51,702 nt of DNA, taken from positions 1-51,702 of the forward strand of contig CAYOLQ010000015.1 of NCBI GenBank assembly GCA_964404825.1, read 5' to 3'. The notes under the pieces are model-generated. The model worked only from the letters and a program-made list of their open reading frames with translations, ran no database searches and was not told where the DNA came from. Both the position numbers and the translations under genes were made by a program. Positions 11,201-20,066 of the stretch are shown here, piece after piece. Positions within the stretch are counted from its first letter, which is position 1, and each line of letters begins with the position of its first letter. Source of the DNA: JACJXF01 sp964404825. GTDB taxonomy: Bacteria > Bacteroidota > Bacteroidia > Bacteroidales > GCA-2748055.

Positions 11201-11425
11201 AAAACGACTCACTCCTGCGCGGGTTCCCAGCCACAGATAATCGTTCTGATCCTGCATTATGTCGTACACAGTCGACTGGGCAAGACCTTCAGCAACACCA
11301 TATGAATCGAAATAGTAATTTTGAGAAAAAAGATTACTAAAAGAGAACATAATGGCATATAAAAAAATTATCCGCCGTGAGGGGCGAATAATTTTTTTAA
11401 GAGACTGTAAGTATGCGGGTTGCAT
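8249..11425 (-). CDS. Membrane-anchored beta-propeller sensor with SpoIIE (PP2C) phosphatase domain
   Basis: 1058 residues. A signal peptide or anchor (about 1-34) is followed by many two-component-regulator propeller repeats of the LWIGT.GG type (about 36-640), a Y_Y_Y-like Ig domain, a transmembrane helix at about 752-775, a coiled coil, and a cytoplasmic SpoIIE-type serine/threonine phosphatase. The phosphatase starts near residue 838 (KDIVSGDFYW) and shows DCTGHGVPGAFMS and FSDGFAD metal-site motifs. There is no histidine kinase domain, so the sensed periplasmic signal is probably passed to a partner-switching or phosphoprotein pathway. It lies 10 bp downstream of the caspase-like gene on the same strand, implying one operon. 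The ligand is unknown. Confidence 0.9.
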   Translation of the reverse strand: MQPAYLQSLKKIIRPSRRIIFLYAIMFSFSNLFSQNYYFDSYGVAEGLAQSTVYDIMQDQNDYLWLGTRAGVSRFNGKEFNNYSIDDGMSENGVRTIYRDNKNFIWFGHSGGGVSFFDGRSFHVFSSPGELFSSDITSILNDPEGNLWICSELSGVVKINNAGKTLKESQYEHYIGDRLSDRVFGAYLSEKGVVYFITDAFIKYYKPLENSFVNLNLDGMPSFFLITCMFEDSKSNLWFGTYHGGLYKYESAKDTFTIFDIRDGLASNWISSIAEDHNGFLWVGTWGEGITQISEYGLKTFNLSNGLNDLKIRRIIEDKEGNMLIGTHEHGLSIFKGEQFVSFSTEDGLLNSQIWSVIQDKSGKFWFGTNEGVSIYDENLPVENQFHDFQKLKGTLIRMIKEDNKQRVWISTDSEGIFTYNNKTSVFTYEPRLNSYLPKLVVTALETDKNGKVWAGTLDGLVSYDYDTREVSYFTQTSGLAGNDITALYSDSKNRLWIGCRGLGLTLLTDTTFTIPDLGENFTATCMIEDHQGQLWIGTEAQGILVIDPLKNQIIRNFKESDGLLGNLINLLNTDLENNIYIGTNKGLNIYNSAKDEIFTYTEKNGFTGIETKANSSFLDSKGRLWFGTVAGVNRFDPALKRTINQNPLTHIIGLKVNLKDRDIKSGLKLRHTENDIVIDYISICLTNPNSVKYRIKLLGADNNERQTTQTSVTYPALSPKKYSFHLIAQNSEGNWNTEPIVLDFQIMPPFYKTWWFILICIFAAAAAIVSYIKVRESNLVREKQVLEEKVIERTAEVVAQKEELSQKNKDITDSIRYAKRIQFAILPSELPFSDTFVLFKPKDIVSGDFYWLNVIGDLEFLAAVDCTGHGVPGAFMSIIGYNSLNKIVKENKIYKPSDILDNLNYEVTTTLQRQDSAGGAIQDGMDLCLICYNRKTNILQFAGAFNPLWLVRNGELKEYGGDRFPIGRSRLDTEKKFTNNEIQIQKGDTIYFFSDGFADQFGGETGKKFKSKPMKELVLALQDIPMDKQRDVLEGTLEAWRGEIEQVDDVLVIGRKF

Positions 11426-11435
11426 CTTTTTTACA

Positions 11436-13778
11436 TTATTTTGTCATGAAGAAGAATGTCCCGTTTTCATCCTGTAAACCAGCAATTTTTCCAAACTGTG
11501 GTTTTTGCTGGTTTCCTTTGGTAACTGCACTTGTGACTTTTTGAACCACGCTTTCAATAGGTATGCAGGCATTGGGATTATTAGCCAATACATTTGCAAA
11601 TGTTTTGGTAAACTGTGAATTATCAACTGCTAGTTCATAACCGGCTGAAGAAAATACCTGTGAAGATTTTAACCGGGTTGCAGACCAGTCATCACAGGAC
11701 TTAATTTCCTCGGTTCCACGCATAGCCTGATAAAAACTTGGTCCTGATTCACAAGCATCGGTTATAACGAGCGTATGAGTTACTTCTTTTGGATAGGACT
11801 GCATAGAAGCCTTCAGGGCATTGATGTTGAAGTATGTAAATTCATCATCTCTTTTTGCATCAACCGGTACCCAATATCCTGTTTCATTGACAAATTTCCC
11901 GTGACCGGCATACCAGACCAATATTGAATTTACCCTGTTGCTGCGAAGCAAATCGCGTAATTCGATGGCGAAGAACTTTTCCATTTCCTGTTTGGTCATG
12001 TTCTTCTTCTGAATGAAGTTGTGAATGCTGTATTTTGAAAGGGCGGTCTTCATAAGGGTGATGTCTTTTACAGGCCCTTCAAGCGATGCGAAATTTTCGT
12101 AGTTTGAATTTTCAATAAAAACAACCCAGGTCTTTCCCATTGGATTATTCGCGGCAATATCAGCAGCTTCGCGGTTCAGAGTAAAGGTTTTTTCAGAAAG
12201 GTTACCAAATTCGTCTTTAGCTTTGACAGTGAAATTATCTTTGTTCAGAATATTAATTGAAGCCTGAAAAGTTGGATTAAGATCGTCAGGAATGTAGCTG
12301 GCTAATACCCCTTCAATACTTATACTCACGATACGGCTCTCATCAGAAATTGCTCCTTCCACATATATGGTAGGATCGTTACTGTCCAGATAAACCAGAT
12401 TATTATCAGAAGCATAAGGAGCAATGATTCGTATTTCCGGTGGTGAAACCTCGGTTCTTCGAATACTATATATTACCGTTTCAATATTTTCATAGATATC
12501 GGTAACTTCAACAATAAGTTGATCCGATTGATTCAGGTTAACACTTGTAAGAAACTCATAACTGCCATCCTTCAGGACAAAAGGAATGGTGTAATTATTT
12601 ACTATTACGGATTTCAGATTGCTTTCGTCTTTAACTTTTCCGGTCAGCGGTAATACATTTATACCCTTGGCAACATCAATCACTTTATTTTCTTTTTCAA
12701 CCGGATCGGCGATACTGATCACAGGCTTATTAGATTCGCGGTTAAGCTCAAAAAGTCGTGTTTTAGCTTCTGCAAGTAATTCCTGAGCTGTTGCATCGTA
12801 CTTTGACATTTTTGCCAGCATTTCGTAATCCTTAATAGCCTCCTTGTACTGAAGGATCTGTTCATAGGAATATGCTCTTCTGTAATATGCTTTCGCATTT
12901 TCAGGTTGCAGTGAAATTACCTTATTGAAATCAAGAATTGCATTTGAGTGTTGAGTGAACAACTGATAGAATTCACCACGTTTAAAATACATTGCTGCAT
13001 CTTCCGGCAGAAGAAGAATAACTGTGGAGATATCATTAATTGCAGACTGGTACTGCAACTGGTCGGAATAGATTTCACTTCTCACAATGTAGGCATCTAT
13101 AGATTTAGCATCCTGCCTGATAGCACGATTAATGTATGAAATCGCCAGATTATATTTTTTCATTTTTCTCTGCAGATCTGCAATCCGGATAGCAGCCTCA
13201 AGATATCTGTCATTCTTCTCGAGAGCTTTTAAATAAGCCTTTTCAGCCTCGTCCCACTTGTTAAGAGATTCGTTAACCAAAGCAAAAACGAAATAATTTT
13301 CAGCGGTCTCCTTATATCTGAGTGCATTTTTGGAATCAGTCAGCGCTTCTTCATACCGTTTCAGGTTAATCAGTACTAGTACCTTTAATTGTATGGCCTC
13401 AATGTAACTGGATTTGAGTTCAAGGGATTTTTTTAACCTTTCCAATGCAGTCTGGTTTTCACCCAGTTTAAAATACATGTTGGCAGAATTGAAAAAATTC
13501 ACCTCATCTTTAGGAATAAAAACAGATGCCCGATCATAATCCTCGGCGGCTTCCTTAAATTTAGAAAGCTGAGAGTAGCTAAAAGCTCTTTGCGTATATG
13601 CTTTTGTATTATCAGGTTCAGTCTGAATAGCTTTAGAATATTGTTCAATTGCATCATCAAACTTATTATTCTTCAGAAATTCATCCCCGGCTTTAACGTT
13701 CTGTTTCGCATTCTGTCCGAAAATAACAACGGAAAAGAATGACAGAATAAATGCAAGATAAATGGCTTGTTTTTTCAT
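11436..13778 (-). CDS. Exported TPR protein with C-terminal caspase-like (C14) protease domain
   Basis: 780 residues. A signal peptide at the N-terminus (MKKQAIYLAFILSFFSVVIFG) is followed by about eight TPR repeats (to about residue 345), a middle region with Ig-like segments (VKDESNLKSVIV, ISDESRIVSISI), and a caspase-fold domain from about residue 550 (GKTWVVFIENSNY). The catalytic dyad is visible: His626 in YAGHG and Cys676 in DACESG, 50 residues apart as in C14 peptidases and orthocaspases. It is probably active outside the cytoplasm. It is first in an operon with the SpoIIE sensor protein. Substrate and trigger are not predictable from sequence. Confidence 0.9.
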   Translation of the reverse strand: MKKQAIYLAFILSFFSVVIFGQNAKQNVKAGDEFLKNNKFDDAIEQYSKAIQTEPDNTKAYTQRAFSYSQLSKFKEAAEDYDRASVFIPKDEVNFFNSANMYFKLGENQTALERLKKSLELKSSYIEAIQLKVLVLINLKRYEEALTDSKNALRYKETAENYFVFALVNESLNKWDEAEKAYLKALEKNDRYLEAAIRIADLQRKMKKYNLAISYINRAIRQDAKSIDAYIVRSEIYSDQLQYQSAINDISTVILLLPEDAAMYFKRGEFYQLFTQHSNAILDFNKVISLQPENAKAYYRRAYSYEQILQYKEAIKDYEMLAKMSKYDATAQELLAEAKTRLFELNRESNKPVISIADPVEKENKVIDVAKGINVLPLTGKVKDESNLKSVIVNNYTIPFVLKDGSYEFLTSVNLNQSDQLIVEVTDIYENIETVIYSIRRTEVSPPEIRIIAPYASDNNLVYLDSNDPTIYVEGAISDESRIVSISIEGVLASYIPDDLNPTFQASINILNKDNFTVKAKDEFGNLSEKTFTLNREAADIAANNPMGKTWVVFIENSNYENFASLEGPVKDITLMKTALSKYSIHNFIQKKNMTKQEMEKFFAIELRDLLRSNRVNSILVWYAGHGKFVNETGYWVPVDAKRDDEFTYFNINALKASMQSYPKEVTHTLVITDACESGPSFYQAMRGTEEIKSCDDWSATRLKSSQVFSSAGYELAVDNSQFTKTFANVLANNPNACIPIESVVQKVTSAVTKGNQQKPQFGKIAGLQDENGTFFFMTK

Positions 13779-13907
13779 CCCTATTTTGATTTTTTCTGGT
13801 TTGCCTGTTATAATTACTATATCTAAATTTTAAAAAAACGAATTAACCAACAAATATAAATTATAATTACATGAAATAGAAGCATTTTCGCACACCAATT
13901 AACTTAT

Positions 13908-14978
13908 TCATGATCTTATTTTGTGAATATTATTCCTGTAAATAAAAAGCTTTGAGCCTCTGAATTCAAGTATTTCTTCAGCTTTAATTTCCAAAACAGG
14001 TGCTTTTACGCCGGAACCGAACTTTTTGTTACTTGAAAATCTAAAAGTTTCGTCCCACAAATCCGAAAAAAGAAAACTCTGAATAAGTCCGGCGCCTCCT
14101 TCAACAAATATGCTTAATATGTCCCTTTTGTAAAGTTCGTTTAAAAGCGTCTTAATTTCAGTGTTTTCCAAAGCTATGTATTCAATTGCATTATTTTTAT
14201 TTTCAATGTTTTCACTCCTGGTAAAAATTATTGTGGGTGACTCTCCGTCCATTATTTGTAAACCTTCAAAAAGTTTGCCATTCTTATCCGGAATTATTCT
14301 TATGGGATTTTCTCCAGGCCATTCTCTTACATTTAAAGCGGGATTATCGAGCAGGATGGTATTCGTTCCTGCCATAATTGATAGTTCCTCAGATCTCCAT
14401 TTGTGCACCAGCATCCGGGCTGTGTGATTTGTTATCCAGGCAGGTTCAGATTTTTGTTCCTGTTCCCTGTTCCTGTCAATAAAGCCATCTTGAGTTTCAG
14501 CCCATTTTAATATTACGAAAGGACGGTGCTGTTCATGAAAAGTGAAGAATCTGCGATTCAGAAATCGACACGCCTCTTCCAGGATTCCACTAACTACTTC
14601 AGCGCCGCCTCCATTTAGCATTTTTATTCCTTTCCCTTCAACATCCGGGTTCGGGTCGGTGGTACCAATTACTACCCGTGGGATTCCGGTTTCTTTTATA
14701 AGCATGGAGCAGGGAGGGGTCTTTCCATAATGTGCACATGGCTCCAGATTTACATAAAGGCATGATTTTTTTAATAACGAGGGATCTGAAACAGAACGTA
14801 TAGCAAGCACTTCAGCGTGAGGACCACCATACTTATGATGATAACCTTCACCAATGATGCGGTCATTATATACAATTACAGATCCTACAAGCGGGTTCTG
14901 TCTTGTCAGACCAAGCCCTTTGCGGGCCAGCTCAAGGCAACGTTGCATATAATGTTCATCCTTTGGCAGTGGTGTCAT
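13908..14978 (-). CDS. ribD: Bifunctional riboflavin biosynthesis deaminase/reductase
   Basis: 356 residues, the full two-domain length. The N-terminal cytidine-deaminase-like domain deaminates the pyrimidine intermediate: the zinc motif is GPHAEV, then EPCAHYGKTPPC. The C-terminal RibD reductase domain (about 150-356) contains WAETQDG, AGTNTILLDNP and FVEGGAGL. It diverges from prmC with 33 bp between starts. No riboswitch-like FMN element could be recognised in this small gap. Confidence 0.94.
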   Translation of the reverse strand: MTPLPKDEHYMQRCLELARKGLGLTRQNPLVGSVIVYNDRIIGEGYHHKYGGPHAEVLAIRSVSDPSLLKKSCLYVNLEPCAHYGKTPPCSMLIKETGIPRVVIGTTDPNPDVEGKGIKMLNGGGAEVVSGILEEACRFLNRRFFTFHEQHRPFVILKWAETQDGFIDRNREQEQKSEPAWITNHTARMLVHKWRSEELSIMAGTNTILLDNPALNVREWPGENPIRIIPDKNGKLFEGLQIMDGESPTIIFTRSENIENKNNAIEYIALENTEIKTLLNELYKRDILSIFVEGGAGLIQSFLFSDLWDETFRFSSNKKFGSGVKAPVLEIKAEEILEFRGSKLFIYRNNIHKIRS

Positions 14979-15011
14979 TTCATTTGCTAATTTTGATCAA
15001 AAATAAATCAT

Positions 15012-15869
15012 TTGAACCTAAAAGACGCTATAAGATTTATAATTGATGCTGCAGGTGATATTTATGGAACCGCGGAATCAGAAAGCATAGCTTTTATTGT
15101 GCTCGATTTCATTGGATTTCACAGGAAAAGTGTGCTGTTTAACCCGGAAGTAGTTATAAGTTTGGAAAATGAAGAATTTATACGGAAAGTAGTAAAAGAG
15201 CTTAAATCAAACCGGCCAATTCAATATATTCTCGGGGAAACTGAATTTTATGGCCTGAAGTTCCGTGTTGATGAAAATGTATTAATTCCGCGTCAGGAAA
15301 CGGAAGAACTGGTTGAAAGAATAATCAGGGAAAATACGAAATCAAATCCTGTTATTCTCGACCTTGGTACAGGGAGCGGATGCATTGCTGTGTCCCTGGC
15401 TAAAAATATACCCTCTTCAGTTGTAATTGCAACTGATTTATATGATAGTGCTCTGGATATTGCTAATCTGAATGTCCGGCTTAATGAAGTAGTTGTTACA
15501 ACTCTTATTGACAATATGTTAAACAGTAGATTGGATAAAAATCTGAAATTCGATATTATTGTAAGCAATCCGCCCTATGTGCGTGAACAGGAAAAAAAGC
15601 TTATGCATCCAAATGTGCTGAATTACGAGCCTTCAGCTGCTCTGTTTGTAAAAGATGATAATCCTTTGATATACTATTCTGCAATTGCAGATTTGGCTTT
15701 TGATAAACTTGTTTCCGGGGGATCGCTTTACGTTGAAATAAATGAACTCTTTGGAACTGAAGTCGCCTTGCTTTTTAAAACCAAAGGCCTTATTAATCCT
15801 GAAATAATTTCTGATATTCATGATAAAGACAGGTTTATTAAGGCTGCCAGAACACAAATAGCGCAATAG
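15012..15869 (+). CDS. prmC: Release-factor glutamine methyltransferase
   Basis: 285-residue SAM-dependent enzyme that methylates the GGQ glutamine of release factors RF1 and RF2. The SAM-binding motif is DLGTGSGCIAVSLA and the catalytic motif is SNPPYV. The start is a TTG at 15012: an in-frame TGA at 14994 rules out any upstream ATG, and the family alignment begins here. It is followed after 4 bp by recX, and prfB, which encodes a PrmC substrate, lies just beyond. Confidence 0.93.
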   Translation: MNLKDAIRFIIDAAGDIYGTAESESIAFIVLDFIGFHRKSVLFNPEVVISLENEEFIRKVVKELKSNRPIQYILGETEFYGLKFRVDENVLIPRQETEELVERIIRENTKSNPVILDLGTGSGCIAVSLAKNIPSSVVIATDLYDSALDIANLNVRLNEVVVTTLIDNMLNSRLDKNLKFDIIVSNPPYVREQEKKLMHPNVLNYEPSAALFVKDDNPLIYYSAIADLAFDKLVSGGSLYVEINELFGTEVALLFKTKGLINPEIISDIHDKDRFIKAARTQIAQ

Positions 15870-15873
15870 TATC

Positions 15874-16356
15874 ATGAAATCAAACCTGAATATGACATCT
15901 GATGAGGCATTTTTGCGGCTGCAGAATATTTGTTCCAATCGTGAGAAATGCACAGGGAAAAAAAAAAAAAAATTGCGGCAATGGAATATAAACAAAGAAG
16001 AAGGAGAGCTGATTATCAAAAAGCTGATCGAAGATAAATTTGTCGATGATCATCGTTATGCCGGGTTTTTTGTCCGCGACAAACAAAAGTTAAATAAATG
16101 GGGAAGGGAGAAGATCAGGTATGCATTGATCCATAAAGGTATTCAGAAAGAAATTATCGACAAAGCCCTGGAATCACTTGAAGTATCTGATTATGAAGAA
16201 ACCCTGAGAGAACTCTTGGCCCGGAAGAGCAAGGAACTCAATAAATACGAATCCCATGAAAAAAAGAACCGGCTGATACGTTTTGCCGTTCAGAGAGGAT
16301 TTGATTATGACTTGATTTTCAGTGTAATAAATGATTACATTACGGATGGAAAGTAG
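15874..16356 (+). CDS. recX: RecX-family regulatory protein
   Basis: 160 residues, normal for RecX, a helical-repeat protein that modulates RecA filaments. Family features seen: an N-terminal LQNICSNREKC-type helix, then LIEDKFVDDHRYAGFFVRDK and GREKIRYALIHKGI. The gene carries a run of 14 A (15958-15971) that encodes a lysine run near residue 30. The reading frame is intact through it, but the tract is slippage-prone. It is probably co-transcribed with prmC. Confidence 0.88.
   Translation: MKSNLNMTSDEAFLRLQNICSNREKCTGKKKKKLRQWNINKEEGELIIKKLIEDKFVDDHRYAGFFVRDKQKLNKWGREKIRYALIHKGIQKEIIDKALESLEVSDYEETLRELLARKSKELNKYESHEKKNRLIRFAVQRGFDYDLIFSVINDYITDGK
15958..15971 (+). repeat. A14 homopolymer inside recX
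   Basis: Fourteen consecutive A bases in the 5' part of recX. One base gained or lost would truncate RecX early. It may be a contingency tract, a site of transcriptional slippage, or a sequencing-prone artefact. Confidence 0.9.
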
Positions 16357-16440
16357 CCTTCAGCTTTGGGAACAGATTTCATGAAAGCCACCAAAAATAT
16401 GCTGCGAATACTGTTAAGCTGATTTTATCACCATTTTTCC

Positions 16441-16448
16441 TATTTTTG
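16441..16448 (+). promoter_or_regulatory. -7 promoter element for prfB
   Basis: TATTTTTG fits TAnnTTTG and lies 23 bp before the prfB ATG. No good -33 TTTG is seen at the right distance, so the call is moderate. Confidence 0.4.
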
Positions 16449-16471
16449 CATTCATCTAAAAAACAATTATT

Positions 16472-17561
16472 ATGACTACACCCGATTTGGTAAAGGAACT
16501 TTTTGAACGCCAGGATGCGTTAAGGAGGCATCTTTGACATCGATAAAAAACTGATAATTGTTGACGAAGAAGAGCGAAAAACACAGGCTCCCGATTTCTG
16601 GAAAGATCCCAAAGCAGCAGAAAAACATCTCAAAGAGATAGCGAAAACGAAAAGCTGGACGATTTCATATGCCCGTCTTTCAGCCGAACTGGAAGACCTG
16701 CAGGTAATGGTCGATTTTCTTAAAGAAGGAGAAGGTACCCAGCAGGAAGTTGATGCCTTGTATTCCAAAGTGCTTGAAGACATTGAAAATCTTGAATCAC
16801 GCAATATGCTGAGAAAAGAGGAGGATGTATTTGGAGCGATTCTCAAAATCAACTCAGGTGCGGGGGGTACTGAAAGTCAGGACTGGGTTCAGATGCTTTA
16901 CCGAATGTATCTTCGTTGGGGAGAAAGAAATAATTATAAGGTTAAAGAAATAAGTATTCTCGAAGGTGAGGAAGCCGGAATAAAATCAGTGACTCTTGAA
17001 TTTGAAGGTGAATATGCATATGGGTATCTCAAAGCCGAATCGGGAGTGCACAGGCTCGTTCGTATTTCCCCTTTTGATTCTCAGAAGCGAAGGCACACCT
17101 CTTTTGCTTCTGTATTTGTATCACCTGTTATTGATGATGAAATTGAAATTATTATTAATCCCGGTGAGATTGAATGGGATACTTTCCGTTCTGGCGGGGC
17201 TGGTGGACAAAATGTAAACAAAGTCGAAACAGGTGTCCGGGTACGGCATCTTCCGACAGGGATCACGGTTGAAAACACCGAAACCCGATCCCAGTTGCAA
17301 AATCGTGAAAATGCATTACGAATCCTGAGATCACATCTTTATGAACTTGAACTTAGAAAAAAGATGGAAATACAGGCCGAAATAGAAAGCAAAAAGAAAA
17401 AAATTGAATGGGGCTCTCAAATACGTAATTACGTGATGCAGCCATATAAGCTTGTTAAAGATTTGAGATCCGGCCTTGAAACAGGAAATGTGCAGGATGT
17501 TCTTGATGGGAATATTAATCCTTTTATCAAAGCGTTTTTGATGGAATACGGGGGAGATTAA
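16472..17561 (+). CDS. prfB: Peptide chain release factor 2 (programmed +1 frameshift)
   Basis: RF2 terminates translation at UGA and UAA codons. The gene starts at ATG 16472, reaches an in-frame TGA at codon 22 (16535-16537), and continues after a +1 shift on CTT, giving a 362-residue protein. The RF2 anticodon tripeptide SPF appears in RISPFDSQKRR and the catalytic GGQ in GGAGGQNVNK. The early stop is the known autoregulatory device, not a mutation: the site has an upstream Shine-Dalgarno-like AGGAGG and CTTTGAC as in the E. coli gene. Join 16472..16534 with 16536..17561. Confidence 0.97.
16523..16538 (+). promoter_or_regulatory. RF2 +1 frameshift site
   Basis: AGGAGGCATCTTTGAC: an anti-Shine-Dalgarno-binding AGGAGG three bases before the slippery CTT, then TGA followed by C, a poor termination context. 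When RF2 is scarce, ribosomes pause at TGA and shift to GAC, restoring RF2 synthesis. Confidence 0.97.
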
Positions 17562-17662
17562 ATTATTGCAACCAGAGGATGGCTTTCCCATTGAGATATA
17601 TTAATCGGACAATAATGATTCATAATATAATTATTGTATTTTTATTTCTCAAAATCAGGCAA

Positions 17663-18007
17663 ATGAGCCTTAAAATCTATCACAATCCAAGATGCAGAAA
17701 AAGCAGGGAGGGACTTAATTTCCTTAAGAACAGGGGTCTTGATTTTGAGGTGATTGAATATCTGAAAGTTGGAATTTCTTCAGAGGAAATAAAAGAAATT
17801 CTTTTAAAACTTCATATTCGTCCTTTTGATCTGATCCGAAAAAATGAACCCTTATTTAAAAAAGAATTACGTCACATGTCTCTGACGGATGTTGAGTGGA
17901 TAAAAATAATTTCAGAAAACCCGGTATTACTGAAACGACCGGTTATTGTTTCAAAATACAGGGGAGTCATTGGAGATCCCCCGGAAAATATTGAAAAAGT
18001 ATTATAA
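17663..18007 (+). CDS. ArsC/Spx-family thioredoxin-fold protein
   Basis: 114 residues, the usual length for the glutaredoxin-type arsenate reductase family. The N-terminal YHNPRCRKSREGL carries the single catalytic-type cysteine, and LLKRPVIV carries the conserved arginine. It could reduce arsenate or be a related ArsC-like protein; no ars genes are nearby. The start at 17663 matches the family N-terminus; a longer in-frame start at 17579 adds an unrelated extension. Confidence 0.82.
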   Translation: MSLKIYHNPRCRKSREGLNFLKNRGLDFEVIEYLKVGISSEEIKEILLKLHIRPFDLIRKNEPLFKKELRHMSLTDVEWIKIISENPVLLKRPVIVSKYRGVIGDPPENIEKVL

Positions 18008-18024
18008 ACCCAAAATCCAGAACT

Positions 18025-18498
18025 ATGAAGAAGGTAAATCTGATTAAGGCAACCGTGATGATTTTTTTAATGATGTTCTCAGCAGGCGCATGTAAGGAGG
18101 ATGAAGGCTTTACACAGGTTACTCAGTTTGAGAGAAATATACACAATGCACTCAATGACTATCGTGCAACCCTTGGTAAACCACAAATGGTTCTGCAGTT
18201 CCTCCTGATGGATGATGCTCAGTTATACAGCGCAAAAATGGCTAATGAGTCTGAGGCATTCGGAATCGAGGGAGTAATGGACGATCTTGAAACACAGAAA
18301 GTGCTTCTGGCAGCTGACTCATCTGCTGCATGGGTAGCCTATTGCGAATACGAAAATCCCGATTCTGTAATGAGCCTTGTTCTCAGTAATCCTGATACCA
18401 AAGCCAAAATTGAAGGGTATTTCAATCAATCCGCTGTCGGAACAGCAAAAGATGCATTGGGAAACTATTATATCACCGGGCTGCTTTTGCATTTCTAA
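18025..18498 (+). CDS. Lipoprotein with divergent CAP/SCP-like domain
   Basis: 157 residues. The N-terminus has a signal peptide ending in a lipobox-like SAGAC, so it is probably lipid-anchored. The rest resembles a shortened CAP (SCP/PR-1) domain: an early helix with HNALNDYRA, then DDAQLYSAKMAN, a YCEYENPDSV segment and a final NYYITGLLL strand. The usual histidine pair of CAP proteins is not evident. It is 17 bp after the ArsC-like gene and may be co-transcribed. Function unknown. Confidence 0.6.
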   Translation: MKKVNLIKATVMIFLMMFSAGACKEDEGFTQVTQFERNIHNALNDYRATLGKPQMVLQFLLMDDAQLYSAKMANESEAFGIEGVMDDLETQKVLLAADSSAAWVAYCEYENPDSVMSLVLSNPDTKAKIEGYFNQSAVGTAKDALGNYYITGLLLHF

Positions 18499-18656
18499 AA
18501 TACAGGCTTGACAGTTTTCAGTTCGTTTCAGGAAAAATCCGGATTTCAGAACAGACTTTTTAACCAATAATATATTTGGAAACAGATAAACTGACAAACC
18601 TTTTTGATGTTATATCTAACCATTCGAACATTTTAAATAAATAGTTTTGATACGCC

Positions 18657-20048
18657 ATGATGAAAGCAAGAATTGAAAAGGATACCATGGGACCCATTGA
18701 AGTTCCGGGTGAAAAGTATTGGGGGGCTCAGACGCAGCGCTCAAGAGAAAATTTTAAAATAGGTGGGCAGTTGATGCCCATCGAAATTATTTATGCATTT
18801 GCATACCTAAAAAAAGCTGCAGCACTTGCAAACCTTGACCTGGGTGTTTTAAGTAAGGAAAAGGCAGATCTGATTGCAAAAGTTTGTGATGAAATTCTGG
18901 CCGGAAAGCACGATTCTGAGTTTCCTCTGGTAATTTGGCAAACCGGTTCCGGTACCCAGTCAAACATGAATCTGAATGAGGTCATTGCTAACCGCGCTCA
19001 TGTTTTAAAGGGAAATGTTCTTGGTGAAGGAACAACATTTATTCATCCCAATGATGATGTGAATAAATCTCAAAGTTCGAATGATACATTTCCTACTGCA
19101 ATGCACATTGCGGCCTATAAGCTTATTGTGGAAATTACCATACCAGGCGTTGAACGGCTAATGAAAACTCTGAAGGGTAAGTCCGCAGGTTTTATGGATA
19201 TTGTAAAAATTGGACGAACCCACTGGATGGATGCAACTCCTCTGACTCTTGGACAGGAATTTTCGGGATATGTATCCCAGCTTGAACATGGAATTAAGGC
19301 ATTAAAAAATTCACTTCCTCACCTGAGTGAAATAGCACTGGGAGGAACGGCCGTTGGTACGGGGATCAACACTCCCAAAGGATACTCGGAAAAAGTTGCT
19401 GAAAAAATTGCCGGATTAACCGGACTTCCTTTTATCACCGCAGTAAATAAGTATGAATCCCTCGCTGCCCATGATGCCATTGTTGAAGCCCATGGAGCGC
19501 TTAAAACTCTTGCTGTAAGTCTTACAAAGATTGCAAACGATATAAGACTCCTTGCATCAGGTCCTCGTTGCGGAATAGGAGAAATTTTTATTCCGGAGAA
19601 TGAACCGGGTTCATCCATTATGCCCGGAAAAGTAAACCCTACACAGGTAGAAGCTCTGACAATGGTTTGTGCACAGGTGCTCGGAAACGATGTAGCCATC
19701 AATATTGGCGGGATGAGCGGACAGTTTGAGCTGAATGTCTATAAACCAATGATGATAAGTAATTTCCTGAATTCTGCAAGGCTGATAGGAGATGCATGTG
19801 TTTCGTTTGACGAACATTGTGCTGTCGGAATTGAACCTAACCTAACAAACATCAAAAAAAATCTTGACAACTCTCTTATGCTGGTGACAGCACTAAATAC
19901 CCATATCGGATATGACAAGTCGGCACAGATTGCCAAAAAAGCCCATAAAGAGAATCTGACACTCAAACAAGCCGCAGAAGCCCTGGGATATGTAAGTGCG
20001 GAAGACTTTGATAAGTGGGTAGACCCAACCCAAATGATTGGAAAGTAA
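18657..20048 (+). CDS. fumC: Class II fumarate hydratase
   Basis: 463 residues, full length for fumarase C, which interconverts fumarate and malate in the TCA cycle or reductive branch without an iron-sulfur cluster. Seen: the start KDTMGPIEVPGEKYWGAQTQRS, the active-site region GRTHWMDATPLTLGQE, and the superfamily signature GSSIMPGKVNP. It may start at 18657 or at the adjacent ATG at 18660. A TAGTTTTG element (18642-18649) lies just upstream and could be its -7 box. Confidence 0.96.
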   Translation: MMKARIEKDTMGPIEVPGEKYWGAQTQRSRENFKIGGQLMPIEIIYAFAYLKKAAALANLDLGVLSKEKADLIAKVCDEILAGKHDSEFPLVIWQTGSGTQSNMNLNEVIANRAHVLKGNVLGEGTTFIHPNDDVNKSQSSNDTFPTAMHIAAYKLIVEITIPGVERLMKTLKGKSAGFMDIVKIGRTHWMDATPLTLGQEFSGYVSQLEHGIKALKNSLPHLSEIALGGTAVGTGINTPKGYSEKVAEKIAGLTGLPFITAVNKYESLAAHDAIVEAHGALKTLAVSLTKIANDIRLLASGPRCGIGEIFIPENEPGSSIMPGKVNPTQVEALTMVCAQVLGNDVAINIGGMSGQFELNVYKPMMISNFLNSARLIGDACVSFDEHCAVGIEPNLTNIKKNLDNSLMLVTALNTHIGYDKSAQIAKKAHKENLTLKQAAEALGYVSAEDFDKWVDPTQMIGK

Positions 20049-20066
20049 TTGACCATTATAATTAAT

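Noticed and set aside
16472..16537. Early stop codon in prfB suggesting a pseudogene
   Set aside because: The context is the known programmed +1 frameshift site, and the downstream frame is a complete RF2.
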